Shown here: piece by piece, positions 1-7,702 of the stretch
Position numbering within the stretch: the first letter of the stretch is position 1
Layout of the letters: every line of letters begins with the position of its first letter
Assembly (NCBI GenBank): GCA_036520835.1
Contig: DATDIX010000394.1
Location: 1-20,323, forward strand
Reading direction: 5' to 3'
DNA: 20,323 nucleotides
From: VBAT01 sp036520835
GTDB taxonomy: Bacteria > Bacteroidota > Bacteroidia > Chitinophagales > Chitinophagaceae
Position numbers and translations under genes: made by a program
Notes under the pieces: generated by a model
What the model saw: the letters and a program-made list of their open reading frames with translations, nothing else
Databases searched by the model: none
What the model was told of the DNA's origin: nothing

Positions 1-33
1 AAAATCAATTTCTTTTAACCAGTTGTACAACAT
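1..33 (-). CDS. Start of probable BatA-type vWA membrane protein (partial)
   Basis: On the minus strand an ATG at 31-33 opens a frame of 11 codons running off the window, reading MLYNWLKEIDF. It starts directly after the BatD-like gene. In Bacteroidota aerotolerance-type operons the order MoxR, DUF58, accessory membrane protein, then BatA/BatB vWA proteins is common, and BatA proteins often begin with a short amphipathic stretch like this before the first TM helix. A GGAGG sequence ends six bases before the ATG, inside the palindromic repeat at 34-69. Only 11 residues are visible, so the product is inferred from position. Confidence 0.5.
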   Translation of the reverse strand, partial: MLYNWLKEIDF

Positions 34-69
34 AAGCCCCCTCCAAACCTCCCCCAAAAGGGGAGGCTT
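34..69 (-). repeat. Palindromic repeat, copy A, filling an intergenic spacer
   Basis: The core is a perfect 7-bp inverted repeat (CCTCCCC at 48-54, loop CAAAA, GGGGAGG at 60-66), with outer AAGCC/GGCTT pairs at 34-38 and 65-69. Read on the minus strand it is AAGCCTCCCCTTTTGGGGGA followed by GGTTTGGAGGGGGCTT. It aligns with copies B (4545-4577) and C (10313-10343). The repeat occupies essentially all of the sequence between the upstream stop codon (TAA, 68-70, overlapping its edge) and the next ATG (31-33). It also provides a GGAGG motif at Shine-Dalgarno distance from that ATG. Confidence 0.8.
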
Positions 70-961
70 AAGTTAATCTTTCAATAGAGGTAATTGAATT
101 TTTTATTGTTTCAAATGTATTTGCATCATCTTCTGCAGAAGGAACATATTTGGCAAACTTTACAAAATCGCTGAGCCGCAGGGCCTGTGATAGTTTTTCA
201 AATGGTTCTTTCGCAACCGGGATGCTCTTCAACTGTACTACGATATCATCCGTGGTCTTCTGCAACGAATGAATTCCTTTCTTCTTTAAAATATACACCC
301 TGAAAATATCCACCAGGGCAGAATAGTATTGTTTGCGGTCCGTTTTCTCATTTTGCAATTTTTCCAATTGCTTCAGGGCCACTTCATACGGATCCATAAT
401 GACCGGGGCAGCCTGCACGACCGGTTTTTTCTTCCTTAATAAATAAACTAGCAAACCGATCACCAATAATGCCCCACCGCCTATTGCATACCATAGCCAC
501 CATTTCTGTTTTTCCTTCTGCGGTGTTACTTCGATGATGTCTTTGATATCATGATAGTCCTGGTCCGGGTTGAACCCTTCCGAGAAGACCACATCCACCG
601 GGATAGAATCTGTCGCAATGCCCTCTGCCAATACAAAAGAAGGTATCACCCAATGTCCTGAATCAAAACTGGTGAGAAGGATGATCTGCCTCAGCACGGT
701 ACCCCCGTCATCTGTATCAGAAGTATCAGTTTTTTGTTTTTCCGAAATTTCAAAGTGCGGTATGCTGTCAATACTAAAGAATTGTATCGCTTCATTCGCG
801 GGTATGTTAGCTTCAAGGGTCAGCTGAATGGGCTCGCCAATAAGAATTTTATTCTTATCGACAGTCGCTTTGATCGTTGTTTTTTGCTGTGCATGACACC
901 ATAATACTGTCAGCAACAGAAAGAGAGAAAAGATGGCTTTATAGGAATGGGTCCTGTTCAT
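68..961 (-). CDS. BatD/DUF4381-like membrane protein of the aerotolerance-type operon
   Basis: A 297-aa protein with a signal peptide (about 1-24), then an extracytoplasmic beta-rich region (25-150) resembling the N-terminal domain of BatD proteins. A single TM helix follows at about 154-176 (WWLWYAIGGGALL) with a Arg/Lys-rich cytoplasmic flank, then a ~110-residue cytoplasmic helical tail (DPYEVALKQLEKLQ) typical of DUF4381-like proteins. It lies 18 bp downstream of the DUF58 gene and two genes after moxR, so it probably belongs to the same transcript and helps assemble a MoxR-dependent vWA complex in the membrane. The exact biochemical role of this family is not established. The stop codon overlaps the palindromic repeat at 34-69. 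Confidence 0.7.
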   Translation of the reverse strand: MNRTHSYKAIFSLFLLLTVLWCHAQQKTTIKATVDKNKILIGEPIQLTLEANIPANEAIQFFSIDSIPHFEISEKQKTDTSDTDDGGTVLRQIILLTSFDSGHWVIPSFVLAEGIATDSIPVDVVFSEGFNPDQDYHDIKDIIEVTPQKEKQKWWLWYAIGGGALLVIGLLVYLLRKKKPVVQAAPVIMDPYEVALKQLEKLQNEKTDRKQYYSALVDIFRVYILKKKGIHSLQKTTDDIVVQLKSIPVAKEPFEKLSQALRLSDFVKFAKYVPSAEDDANTFETIKNSITSIERLT

Positions 962-979
962 TGATCAATATGTGCGGTA

Positions 980-1852
980 TCAGCGGTTACGGCTGATAAA
1001 GAATTTCTGCAGCACTTTTACATAATCTTCGTCGGTACGTAAATGCAGCAGGTCGCTGCCTGCTTTTTTAAAAGTTTGTGTACTGTATTCCGTTATCCTG
1101 AAAAATTCCTGCTGGTATTGATACCGTACAAATGAATTGCTGCTGTCCACCCATTTGCTGTTACCCGATTCCGCATCCTGCACCTGCAGCAATCCGGCGT
1201 CGGGCAGTTCCATATCCATTTTATCATATATCTTGATACCGATGATATCATGTTTTTTGGAAGCCACCCGCAAGGCCTGTTCATAATTCGCATCCAGGAA
1301 ATCGCTTAAGATAAAGGCTATGCTTTTTTGCCGGGTAGCATTATTAAAGAATTTAAGAGCAGAACTTACCTGCGTGCCTTTTCCTTTGGGCTCTTTGCTT
1401 AATAATTCCCGGACGACATACAACGCATGCTGTCTTCCCTTTTTCGGAGGAATGTACGCTTCTACTTTGTCGCTGTAAAAGATCACCCCGATCTTATCGC
1501 TATTGTTTACTGCAGAAAAACTCAGTACGGCCCCGATCTCGGTAATGATATCCCTTTTATTTGCATGAACCGTTCCAAACAATGAGCTGCCACTGATGTC
1601 AACAAGCAACATTACCGTCAGTTCCCTTTCTTCTTCAAACACTTTACTGAACGGATGGCCGAATCTTGCCGATACGTTCCAGTCGATAAAGCGAATATCA
1701 TCCCCGGCTGCATACTCACGAACTTCTTTAAAAGACATCCCCTTCCCTTTAAAAGCACTATGGTACTCCCCTGTGAACAGATCACTGGTAAGCTTCTTGC
1801 TTTTGATCTCGAGCAAGCGGACTTTTTTTAATATTTCTGCGGTTGTGAGCAT
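980..1852 (-). CDS. DUF58 domain protein (vWA-like), MoxR partner
   Basis: A 290-aa protein without signal peptide or TM helix. Residues 36-63 carry the DUF58 signature (GKGMSFKEVREYAAGDDIR, then IDWNVSARF). Residues 81-90 (MLLVDISGSS) form the DxSxS metal-ion-dependent adhesion-site motif of vWA-like folds. DUF58 proteins are regularly encoded next to MoxR AAA+ ATPases and are thought to be their substrates or adaptors in assembling metal-dependent or envelope complexes. It follows moxR with only a hairpin-forming spacer (1856-1916) between them and precedes the BatD-like gene by 18 bp, so an operon is likely. The family call is firm; the cellular function is inferred. Confidence 0.9.
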   Translation of the reverse strand: MLTTAEILKKVRLLEIKSKKLTSDLFTGEYHSAFKGKGMSFKEVREYAAGDDIRFIDWNVSARFGHPFSKVFEEERELTVMLLVDISGSSLFGTVHANKRDIITEIGAVLSFSAVNNSDKIGVIFYSDKVEAYIPPKKGRQHALYVVRELLSKEPKGKGTQVSSALKFFNNATRQKSIAFILSDFLDANYEQALRVASKKHDIIGIKIYDKMDMELPDAGLLQVQDAESGNSKWVDSSNSFVRYQYQQEFFRITEYSTQTFKKAGSDLLHLRTDEDYVKVLQKFFISRNR

Positions 1853-1855
1853 TAA

Positions 1856-1916
1856 TAGTTGCTGGTTACTGGTTACTGGTTACCGGGAACAGGTAACCGG
1901 TAACCAGTAACTGCTA
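1856..1916. repeat. TGGTTAC direct/inverted repeat forming a long hairpin
   Basis: The spacer between moxR and the DUF58 gene consists of repeated GGTTACT units. Left arm 1865-1884 (GTTACTGGTTACTGGTTACC) and right arm 1892-1911 (GGTAACCGGTAACCAGTAAC) are complementary at 19 of 20 positions around a 7-nt loop (1885-1891). The right end reaches the moxR stop codon (1914-1916). A related but looser sequence lies after icd (9680-9711). It may attenuate or process the transcript between moxR and the DUF58 gene, or simply be a dispersed repeat. Confidence 0.75.
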
Positions 1917-2915
1917 TGGCACATTTATTTGTTTCAGCACTTCTTCTATCACCCCTTCTACATTTATGCTTTCTGCTTCTGCTTCGTAGGTCAGGCCGAT
2001 ACGATGCCTTAATACATCATAACAAATACTCCTGACATCTTCAGGTATAACGAATCCCCTTTTATTTAAGAAGGCCTGGGATTTGGCAGCCAGCGCCAGG
2101 TTGATACTTCCTCTTGGTGAAGCGCCATAAGAGATCAGCGGTTTCAGTTTTTCCAGGTTATACTTCTCCGGATTTCTTGTTGCAAAAACGATATCGAGAA
2201 TATACTGTTCAATTTTTTCATCCATATATACCTGCTTTACCAGGTCCCTTGCACTGGCCACTTCCTGTACAGATACCACTTGTTTGATTGGCACCTGCCC
2301 AGTTCCGTGTACATTCTGGCGGATGATCAGCTGCTCTTCGTGCATCTTTGGATAATCCACCACTACTTTCATAATGAAACGGTCAACCTGCGCCTCAGGT
2401 AATGGGTAAGTGCCTTCCTGTTCCAATGGGTTTTGTGTAGCCAATACTAAGAAGGGTTCATCCAGTTTGTAAGTGGTGTCGCCGATCGTGACCTGTCTTT
2501 CCTGCATGGCTTCCAGCAGGGCAGACTGTACTTTGGCCGGGGACCTGTTTATTTCATCGGCCAAAACAAAATTGGCGAAGATGGGTCCCTTGCGGACCAC
2601 GAATTCATTTTTTTGCTGGTTATAGATCAGGGTGCCTATCACATCGGCAGGCAGCAGGTCGGGTGTAAACTGGATACGGCTGAATTTTGCATGAATGGCC
2701 TGGGCCAGTGATTTTATGGTCAGCGTTTTTGCCAAACCGGGAACACCTTCCAGCAGTACGTGTCCATTGCTTAATAGCCCGATCAGGAGCCGGTCCAGCA
2801 TATGGCTCTGCCCCACTATCACATGCCCTACCTCTTCTCTTAATTTATCAACGAACTGGCTGGCATGACTGATACGTTCGTTTAGCTGGCGGATGTCATC
2901 TGCGGTTTTTAACAT
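1914..2915 (-). CDS. MoxR-family AAA+ ATPase
   Basis: A cytoplasmic 333-aa AAA+ chaperone-like ATPase of the MoxR family. Numbered from the chosen start, Walker A is GVPGLAKT (57-64), Walker B is FVLADEIN (about 116-123), and sensor 1 lies in the characteristic ATQNPLEQEGTYPLPEAQVD segment. The length is typical of the family. The frame stays open upstream to a TTG at 2957, but the ATG at 2913-2915 gives the N-terminus expected for the family (MLKTADDIRQLNERIS), so it is preferred. It heads the block with DUF58, BatD-like and probable BatA genes. MoxR proteins work with vWA partners, here the downstream products. In Bacteroidota this set is called the Bat or aerotolerance operon, although a direct role in oxygen tolerance has been disputed. 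Confidence 0.92.
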   Translation of the reverse strand: MLKTADDIRQLNERISHASQFVDKLREEVGHVIVGQSHMLDRLLIGLLSNGHVLLEGVPGLAKTLTIKSLAQAIHAKFSRIQFTPDLLPADVIGTLIYNQQKNEFVVRKGPIFANFVLADEINRSPAKVQSALLEAMQERQVTIGDTTYKLDEPFLVLATQNPLEQEGTYPLPEAQVDRFIMKVVVDYPKMHEEQLIIRQNVHGTGQVPIKQVVSVQEVASARDLVKQVYMDEKIEQYILDIVFATRNPEKYNLEKLKPLISYGASPRGSINLALAAKSQAFLNKRGFVIPEDVRSICYDVLRHRIGLTYEAEAESINVEGVIEEVLKQINVP

Positions 2916-3174
2916 AGAAACATTGTTTATTCGATCAGTACTGGTAATAAATATCAAAAAAGACTCATATTCTGCTCTTAATTGCCCGGTGCATTACCGG
3001 GCTTTATTGGTCAGTTTTGCCCCTTCAGAGGGTGAGACCGCAAAATACGAACTAAGCGTTAGCAAATTATCTGCCGATAACCTGATCGCCAAAAAATACG
3101 ATAGGAAAACGGCGTATTTCTACCCTATATTTCACCCTAAAGATTAATTATTTTTAGGGCCACAATCCATAAAT
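2916..3174. promoter_or_regulatory. Divergent intergenic region with three short inverted repeats
   Basis: No convincing gene is present here. It separates moxR (minus) from the lipoprotein gene (plus) and should hold both promoters. It contains three perfect 7-bp inverted repeats: GCCCGGT/ACCGGGC at 2984-3002 with a 5-nt loop followed by TTTATT on the plus strand; AAATACG/CGTATTT at 3094-3119; and CCCTAAA/TTTAGGG at 3135-3159, ending 15 bp before the lipoprotein ATG. No clean TTTG/TAnnTTTG promoter pair was found by eye. Which element serves which gene cannot be decided from sequence. Confidence 0.4.
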
Positions 3175-3633
3175 ATGAAAAATCAATACTTATCCTTTGT
3201 CTTTGTTTCCATCCTCTTTGTATTCATCAGCAGCTGCGAAAAAGATAAAGATCCTGCACCAGTACCTAAAACAAAAACGGAATTAATTACTACAGGTTCC
3301 TGGAAATTTCAAAGTGCCAGTTCAAGTCTTTTAGGCGATATATCGACCAATCCATTATTAGCCTGCTATGTTGACAATATAATGACCTTTGCTTCCAATT
3401 TAACAGGAACTATAAACGAAGGAGCTCTTTCATGTACTACCCCTGCCCCTGCTACTTTTACCTGGGCCTTTCAAAGCGACGAAACCATCCTTCATCTTTC
3501 TTTTACTTTATTCAACGGGGGATCGCCTGACTTTACCATCGGTTCACTGACAGAAACAAACCTTGTGCTTTCACAGTTGGTAACTTTCCCGGGCTATCCT
3601 GCGCAAACAATCACGGTAACTTTTAAACACTAA
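3175..3633 (+). CDS. Small lipoprotein, lipocalin-like
   Basis: A 152-aa protein with a lipoprotein signal peptide: MKNQY, a hydrophobic stretch, and a lipobox ending at Cys21 in FISSCEKDKD. The acidic/charged EKDKD after Cys resembles Bacteroidota surface-export signals, though this is only suggestive. The mature part starts with a TELITTGSWKF segment, like lipocalin-like or DUF5004-type Bacteroidota lipoproteins, and then alternates hydrophobic and polar residues as a small beta-barrel would. No catalytic motif is visible. It stands alone on the plus strand, and its stop lies only 3 nt from the stop of convergent nadE. Function unknown. Confidence 0.75.
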   Translation: MKNQYLSFVFVSILFVFISSCEKDKDPAPVPKTKTELITTGSWKFQSASSSLLGDISTNPLLACYVDNIMTFASNLTGTINEGALSCTTPAPATFTWAFQSDETILHLSFTLFNGGSPDFTIGSLTETNLVLSQLVTFPGYPAQTITVTFKH

Positions 3634-3636
3634 AGT

Positions 3637-5358
3637 TCAGGAGAGATATTTTCCGACAATCGGCATTCTTCTTCCCACTCCAAATGCTTTACAGCTGATG
3701 CGGATGATGGGGCAGAATTGATTTCGCTTGTATTCATTCATGTTCACCAATTTCAGTACACGATCAACCAGTGTTTTGTCAAATCCTTTTGCAACGATCT
3801 CTTTAGGTCCTTTGCGCAATTCGATGTATTCATACAACAACCGGTCAAGTATATCATATTCAGGTAAGCTATCGCTGTCTTTCTGACCGGGTCTCAGTTC
3901 CGCAGATGGGGCCTTTGTGATGATATTTCCCGGGATGATCTCTTTCCTTTTGTTGATATACCTTGCCAGCGCATATACCTGCGTTTTGTAGGCATCTCCC
4001 AATACACTCAGCCCGCCGGCCATATCGCCATATAAAGTGCCATAACCTGTTGCCAGTTCACTTTTATTCGAAGTATTCAATAATATGTATCCGAACTTAT
4101 TGGCGATCGCCATTAACAGGTTTCCCCGGCTGCGGCTTTGAATATTTTCTTCAGCCACATTGAACGGAAGGTTGTTGAAAACCGGTTTCAGTTCTGCGAG
4201 AAAAGCATCATAGATATTTTTGATCGGTACAATATCATAGGGATTACCCAGGTTCTTACTTAATAATTCAGCATCAGCTACAGAATGTGTGGAAGAATAT
4301 TGCGAAGGCATCAGTATTGCCCTTACATTTTCTTTGCCTAAAGCCGCTACCGCTAATGTCTGTGTAACGGCGCTGTCAATACCACCCGAAGAACCGAGGA
4401 TGGCTTTGGTAAAACCCATTTTCCGGAAATAATCTTTGATGCCAAGTATCAGGGCATGATATATTTCATCAATATTTTTTTCATTGGCTAAATAGTCAAG
4501 TGTGTTTACTCCTTCCCCAACGTCCTTGGCAGAATAATAGTACACCTCACCCAAACCCTCTCCAAAGGAGAGGGCTTCCGAAGATCCTGATCTTTTGGAA
4601 AGTTGTTCCAGATCGAAGACCTGGAAATCCTCTTCAAAATATTTCATCTCTTTTACCTTGTTGCCATTAATATCATACACAAGGCTTCCGCCGTCAAATA
4701 CTATTTCAGTTTGAGAACCGGTGGTATTGCAGTAGAGCATTGGCAAATGATACTTCAGCGTATGTGCTTTTATTATACTGTTCCGTACCACATCCTGTGC
4801 ATAATTGTATGGCGAAGCAGAAAGATTGATCATCACATCCGGTTTGTTTGGCATCAGTTTTTCCATCGGTGTGATCCTGTAGAGGGGATTATCCCCCATG
4901 TTCCAGATGTCCTCGCAAATAGTGACTGCCAGTTTCTTTCCTTTAAACTCCATGACCTTCCATTCAAAAGCCGGTTCAAAGTAGCGGTATTCATCAAATA
5001 CATCGTAATTAGGAAGCAGTGTTTTGTGTATCTCCGCCTTTACCTCTTTTTCATACAAAAGAAAAACTGCGTTGAACAGGTCTTTTCCTTCTTTACGGGG
5101 ATTACGGGCAGGAGCGCCTACCAGCACGCCGATCGTATCAGTATGCTGTTTAATGATGTCAATTGATTCGTAACACTTATTGATGAAATCTTCGAACTCA
5201 AGAAAATCCCGTGGCGGGTAGCCGCAAACACAGAGTTCAGAAAAAACCACCAGGTCGACCCCTTGCTGTTTTGCCCGGTTGATGCCTTCTATGATCTTGT
5301 TCCTGTTATCTTCAAAATTCCCGATATGATAATTTTGCTGCGCTAATGCGATCTTCAT
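3637..5358 (-). CDS. nadE: Glutamine-dependent NAD+ synthetase
   Basis: A 573-aa cytoplasmic enzyme that makes NAD+ from nicotinic acid adenine dinucleotide, ATP and ammonia released from glutamine. The N-terminal nitrilase-type amidase domain (about 1-250) has the catalytic triad Glu41 (VVFSELCVCGYPP), Lys112 (IHKTLLPNYD) and Cys148 (TICEDIWNM). The C-terminal synthetase domain (about 285-573) has the P-loop SGGIDSA (324-330) and downstream NKSELATGYGTLYGD. Between the domains, residues 261-272 (EALSFGEGLGEV) are encoded by a palindromic repeat at 4545-4577. This insertion preserves the frame and lies in the linker, so activity is probably retained. The gene is divergent from gldB and convergent, with a 3-nt gap, to the 3175-3633 lipoprotein gene. 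Confidence 0.95.
   Translation of the reverse strand: MKIALAQQNYHIGNFEDNRNKIIEGINRAKQQGVDLVVFSELCVCGYPPRDFLEFEDFINKCYESIDIIKQHTDTIGVLVGAPARNPRKEGKDLFNAVFLLYEKEVKAEIHKTLLPNYDVFDEYRYFEPAFEWKVMEFKGKKLAVTICEDIWNMGDNPLYRITPMEKLMPNKPDVMINLSASPYNYAQDVVRNSIIKAHTLKYHLPMLYCNTTGSQTEIVFDGGSLVYDINGNKVKEMKYFEEDFQVFDLEQLSKRSGSSEALSFGEGLGEVYYYSAKDVGEGVNTLDYLANEKNIDEIYHALILGIKDYFRKMGFTKAILGSSGGIDSAVTQTLAVAALGKENVRAILMPSQYSSTHSVADAELLSKNLGNPYDIVPIKNIYDAFLAELKPVFNNLPFNVAEENIQSRSRGNLLMAIANKFGYILLNTSNKSELATGYGTLYGDMAGGLSVLGDAYKTQVYALARYINKRKEIIPGNIITKAPSAELRPGQKDSDSLPEYDILDRLLYEYIELRKGPKEIVAKGFDKTLVDRVLKLVNMNEYKRNQFCPIIRISCKAFGVGRRMPIVGKYLS
4545..4577 (-). repeat. Palindromic repeat, copy B, in frame inside nadE
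   Basis: The core is a perfect 8-bp inverted repeat, CCCTCTCC (4556-4563), loop AAA, GGAGAGGG (4567-4574). On the minus strand it reads AAGCCCTCTCCTTTGGAGAG followed by GGTTTGGGTGAGG, which aligns base for base over most of its length with copy A and, more loosely, copy C. It is 33 nt long and is translated within nadE as part of EALSFGEGLGEV in the interdomain linker. This resembles the way Rickettsia palindromic elements enter reading frames, though it is not the same sequence family as far as can be judged. Confidence 0.8.
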
Positions 5359-5362
5359 AATG

Positions 5363-5370
5363 CAAATTTA
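5363..5370 (-). promoter_or_regulatory. Possible -7 element (TAAATTTG) upstream of nadE
   Basis: On the minus strand, TAAATTTG matches the Bacteroidota -7 consensus TAnnTTTG. It ends only four bases before the nadE ATG, which would put transcription initiation at or just inside the start codon. No good TTTG -33 box is seen at the usual spacing. It may be a leaderless promoter or a chance match. Confidence 0.25.
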
Positions 5371-5478
5371 CGATACCTGCCCTAAAGGATGTTAAAAGGG
5401 ATAGCCTGTTCTGAAACCAGGTTCCTTTCCGCTATCTTCGCAGGCAACATTTTCAAACCCCTTTCGTTAATAATGTCC

Positions 5479-6516
5479 ATGAAAAAGATCTTCGTCCCCC
5501 TGTGTATAGCAGGTTTGCTTTTGGCCTGCAACAATAATAATAATGCGCCTGATGTTTCAGGTATCAAAGTTGATGCGGCCATCCGGAGATTTGACCAGGA
5601 TTTTTTCAGCATGGATACCAGCAATGCTGAAAAAAGTATCAATGCATTAACTGTAAAATACCCCACTTTTCTCCCGCTTTTCGTGCAAACCATTGTAGGT
5701 GCAGCAGACAATGAAGGTGTGAAAGATTTTTACAGCCGGTACAAACAGGTTTACGATTCGGTGCAAAAACTGTACAGCAACTTTGATCAGGTAAAAAAAG
5801 AGATCGCACAAGCCTTTAAATATGTAAAACATTATTTCCCCTCTTATCAATTACCGGCTGCTATTACGACTGTTGTTGGCCCGATGAATTCAAGACAGGA
5901 TATGGCGCGGATGGGTAATGGGGATTATACTCCCGATTTTATGGGACAGGATTTTATTGGTATCAGTCTCCAGTTTTACCTGGGCAAGGATTTTTCTCTT
6001 TATAACCATGAGTATTTTATTACCAACGTGGCCCCTTTATACCTGAGCCGCCGGTTCAGTAAAGAGTATATTATTGGTGACGTGATGAAATTAGTGACAG
6101 AAGATATCTTTCCTGATAAAAGCAAAGGCAGACCGCTGCTCGAACAAATGATAGAAAGGGGAAAACAATGGTGGATGCTTGATAAATTTCTGCCGGAAAC
6201 TCCTGATTCAATTAAAACCGGTTATACCCAACAGCAATTGACCTGGTGCGAGGAAAACGAAGGATTGATATGGAGTTATATTACCAAAAATGAAGACCTG
6301 CGATCGGTAAACCCTGCTACATTACAAACTTATATTGGCGAAGCTCCTTTTACTTCCGTCTTTTCACAGGAACTTTCCCCGGGCAATATCGGGCAATGGA
6401 TCGGCTGGCAGATCGTAAAGAAATTTGCGGCAAATAATTCCGGTATGAAACCGGAAGAGATCATGCAAACTATTCCTGATAAAATTCTCGAAGGGGCAAG
6501 ATATAAACCAAAATAG
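5479..6516 (+). CDS. gldB: Gliding motility lipoprotein GldB
   Basis: A lipoprotein of about 345 aa. The frame is open from 5389, but MKKIFVPLCIAGLLLAC from the ATG at 5479 is a textbook lipoprotein signal with lipobox Cys, so this start is preferred (MSMKK from 5473 is equally possible). The mature sequence opens with DVSGIKVDAAIRRFDQDFFS and continues with YPTFLPLFVQTIVG, matching the GldB pattern of an early R-x-D-x-x-FF segment followed by a YP-x-F motif. GldB is required for gliding in Flavobacterium johnsoniae and is conserved in Bacteroidota. It lies divergent to nadE, with 73 bp between its stop and a fatty-acid desaturase gene. gldC, often next to gldB, is not seen here. Confidence 0.85.
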   Translation: MKKIFVPLCIAGLLLACNNNNNAPDVSGIKVDAAIRRFDQDFFSMDTSNAEKSINALTVKYPTFLPLFVQTIVGAADNEGVKDFYSRYKQVYDSVQKLYSNFDQVKKEIAQAFKYVKHYFPSYQLPAAITTVVGPMNSRQDMARMGNGDYTPDFMGQDFIGISLQFYLGKDFSLYNHEYFITNVAPLYLSRRFSKEYIIGDVMKLVTEDIFPDKSKGRPLLEQMIERGKQWWMLDKFLPETPDSIKTGYTQQQLTWCEENEGLIWSYITKNEDLRSVNPATLQTYIGEAPFTSVFSQELSPGNIGQWIGWQIVKKFAANNSGMKPEEIMQTIPDKILEGARYKPK

Positions 6517-6589
6517 CCCGGCAAACATAAATAGCTTACCTTGTTGCTGATTGGCAGCTTGCATTAAAGATCCTGCGAACCGTTTTTGA

Positions 6590-7633
6590 ATGAAACTTCT
6601 TTCAATAATCACTGATCCCGTTTATATTCCAAAAGAAAAATTTTCCGGGTACGATAAGCTTTGGCTCCGCATAATGAATGACAAAAGGGATCTCCCCTTT
6701 ATTTACCTGCTTACTACGATACACCTTCTTATCATACCTATGGCTGTTATCCTGTTCACTCCATTGTTGCAGGGATGGTGGTGGTGGTTGGCAGCTGTTC
6801 CTTATTTCTACCTCTCCCAATTATATTTCAAAGGAAGGTTTGGGCTAATGTTTCATTGCATCTGCCACCGCAAGTGTTTTAAAAAACCATACCAATGGCT
6901 GCATGGTTATATTACCTGGATCTTATGCCCCTTATTTGGTCATGCCCCGGAAGGCTATTTCAGCCATCACCTGGGCATGCACCATATAGAAAACAATATG
7001 GAAGAGGATACCAGCAGCACGATGAGTTACCAGCGTGACAGTGCAAGAGGTTTCCTGGTTTACTTCTTCCGGTTTCTTTTTACCGGTGTCAAGAATACTA
7101 TCCTCTACCTGTATTACCGCAAAAGGAAGAAACTATATATGCGGCTTACCGTTGGCGAATATGTTTTCCTCGCTTTTTGTATCGCTATGTGTTTTGTCAA
7201 CCTGAAAGCAACGCTGGTGGTCTTCATTGTCCCTCTTTTATTTGCCAGGCTTGTTATGATGCTGGGCAACTGGACGCAACATTCTTTTATTGACAGCGCC
7301 CATCCCGATAATCTTTATACCAGTTCCATCAACTGCATCAATACAAAATACAACGACGTTTGCTGGAATGACGGCTATCATATTATCCATCACCTTCGCC
7401 CGGGCATGCACTATACGGATATGCCGGGAGAGTTTTTAAAAAGAAAAGATGAATTTGCCCGGAATAAGGCGATCGTGTTTGACGGCATTCATTACCTGCA
7501 TATTTTTCTGTACCTGCTTACCAAGCGATACGATAAACTCGCTGACAATCTCGTAAACATTAATAACATGTTTGCCAGCCGGGAAGAAGCGATCAGCCTG
7601 ATGAAGGCCCGGACAAGAAAGATCCCTCTTTAA
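6590..7633 (+). CDS. Membrane fatty-acid desaturase family protein
   Basis: A 347-aa integral membrane protein with hydrophobic segments around 38-60, 62-80, 105-117, 155-175 and 190-225. Histidine motifs typical of the membrane di-iron desaturase/hydroxylase superfamily are present: HCICH (89-93), HHLGMHH (126-132), His231 in WTQHSF, and HIIHH (264-268). The substrate is probably an acyl lipid, but regiospecificity and whether it desaturates or hydroxylates cannot be told. It follows gldB on the same strand with 73 bp between; co-transcription is possible. A link to gliding is not shown. Confidence 0.85.
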   Translation: MKLLSIITDPVYIPKEKFSGYDKLWLRIMNDKRDLPFIYLLTTIHLLIIPMAVILFTPLLQGWWWWLAAVPYFYLSQLYFKGRFGLMFHCICHRKCFKKPYQWLHGYITWILCPLFGHAPEGYFSHHLGMHHIENNMEEDTSSTMSYQRDSARGFLVYFFRFLFTGVKNTILYLYYRKRKKLYMRLTVGEYVFLAFCIAMCFVNLKATLVVFIVPLLFARLVMMLGNWTQHSFIDSAHPDNLYTSSINCINTKYNDVCWNDGYHIIHHLRPGMHYTDMPGEFLKRKDEFARNKAIVFDGIHYLHIFLYLLTKRYDKLADNLVNINNMFASREEAISLMKARTRKIPL

Positions 7634-7702
7634 TTCTTAAGGAAATTATTGTTGAATAGAATTACTAAAAAAAATTCGAGTCAGTAATGAATGATCTAAG
7701 TC

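Noticed and set aside
1596..1910. 104-codon plus-strand frame ending in a WLLVTGYREQVTGN-type tail
   Set aside because: It is antisense to the DUF58 gene and its C-terminus is only the translated TGGTTAC repeat, a common artefact of this repeat type.
2916..2957. Longer moxR with a TTG start
   Set aside because: The extra 14 residues are not family-like and the ATG at 2913-2915 gives the expected MoxR N-terminus.
2893..3147. 84-codon plus-strand frame across the moxR start
   Set aside because: It overlaps moxR antisense, has no recognisable features, and runs through three inverted repeats; most likely non-coding.
4603..5166. 187-codon open frame on the plus strand inside nadE
   Set aside because: It is fully antisense to a clear NAD synthetase gene whose catalytic residues are intact. 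The translation has the Phe/Tyr/His-rich composition of a shadow frame and no recognisable domain.
5389..5478. N-terminal extension of gldB
   Set aside because: A start at 5389 would place about 30 residues before a textbook lipoprotein signal; the internal ATG at 5473 or 5479 is preferred.
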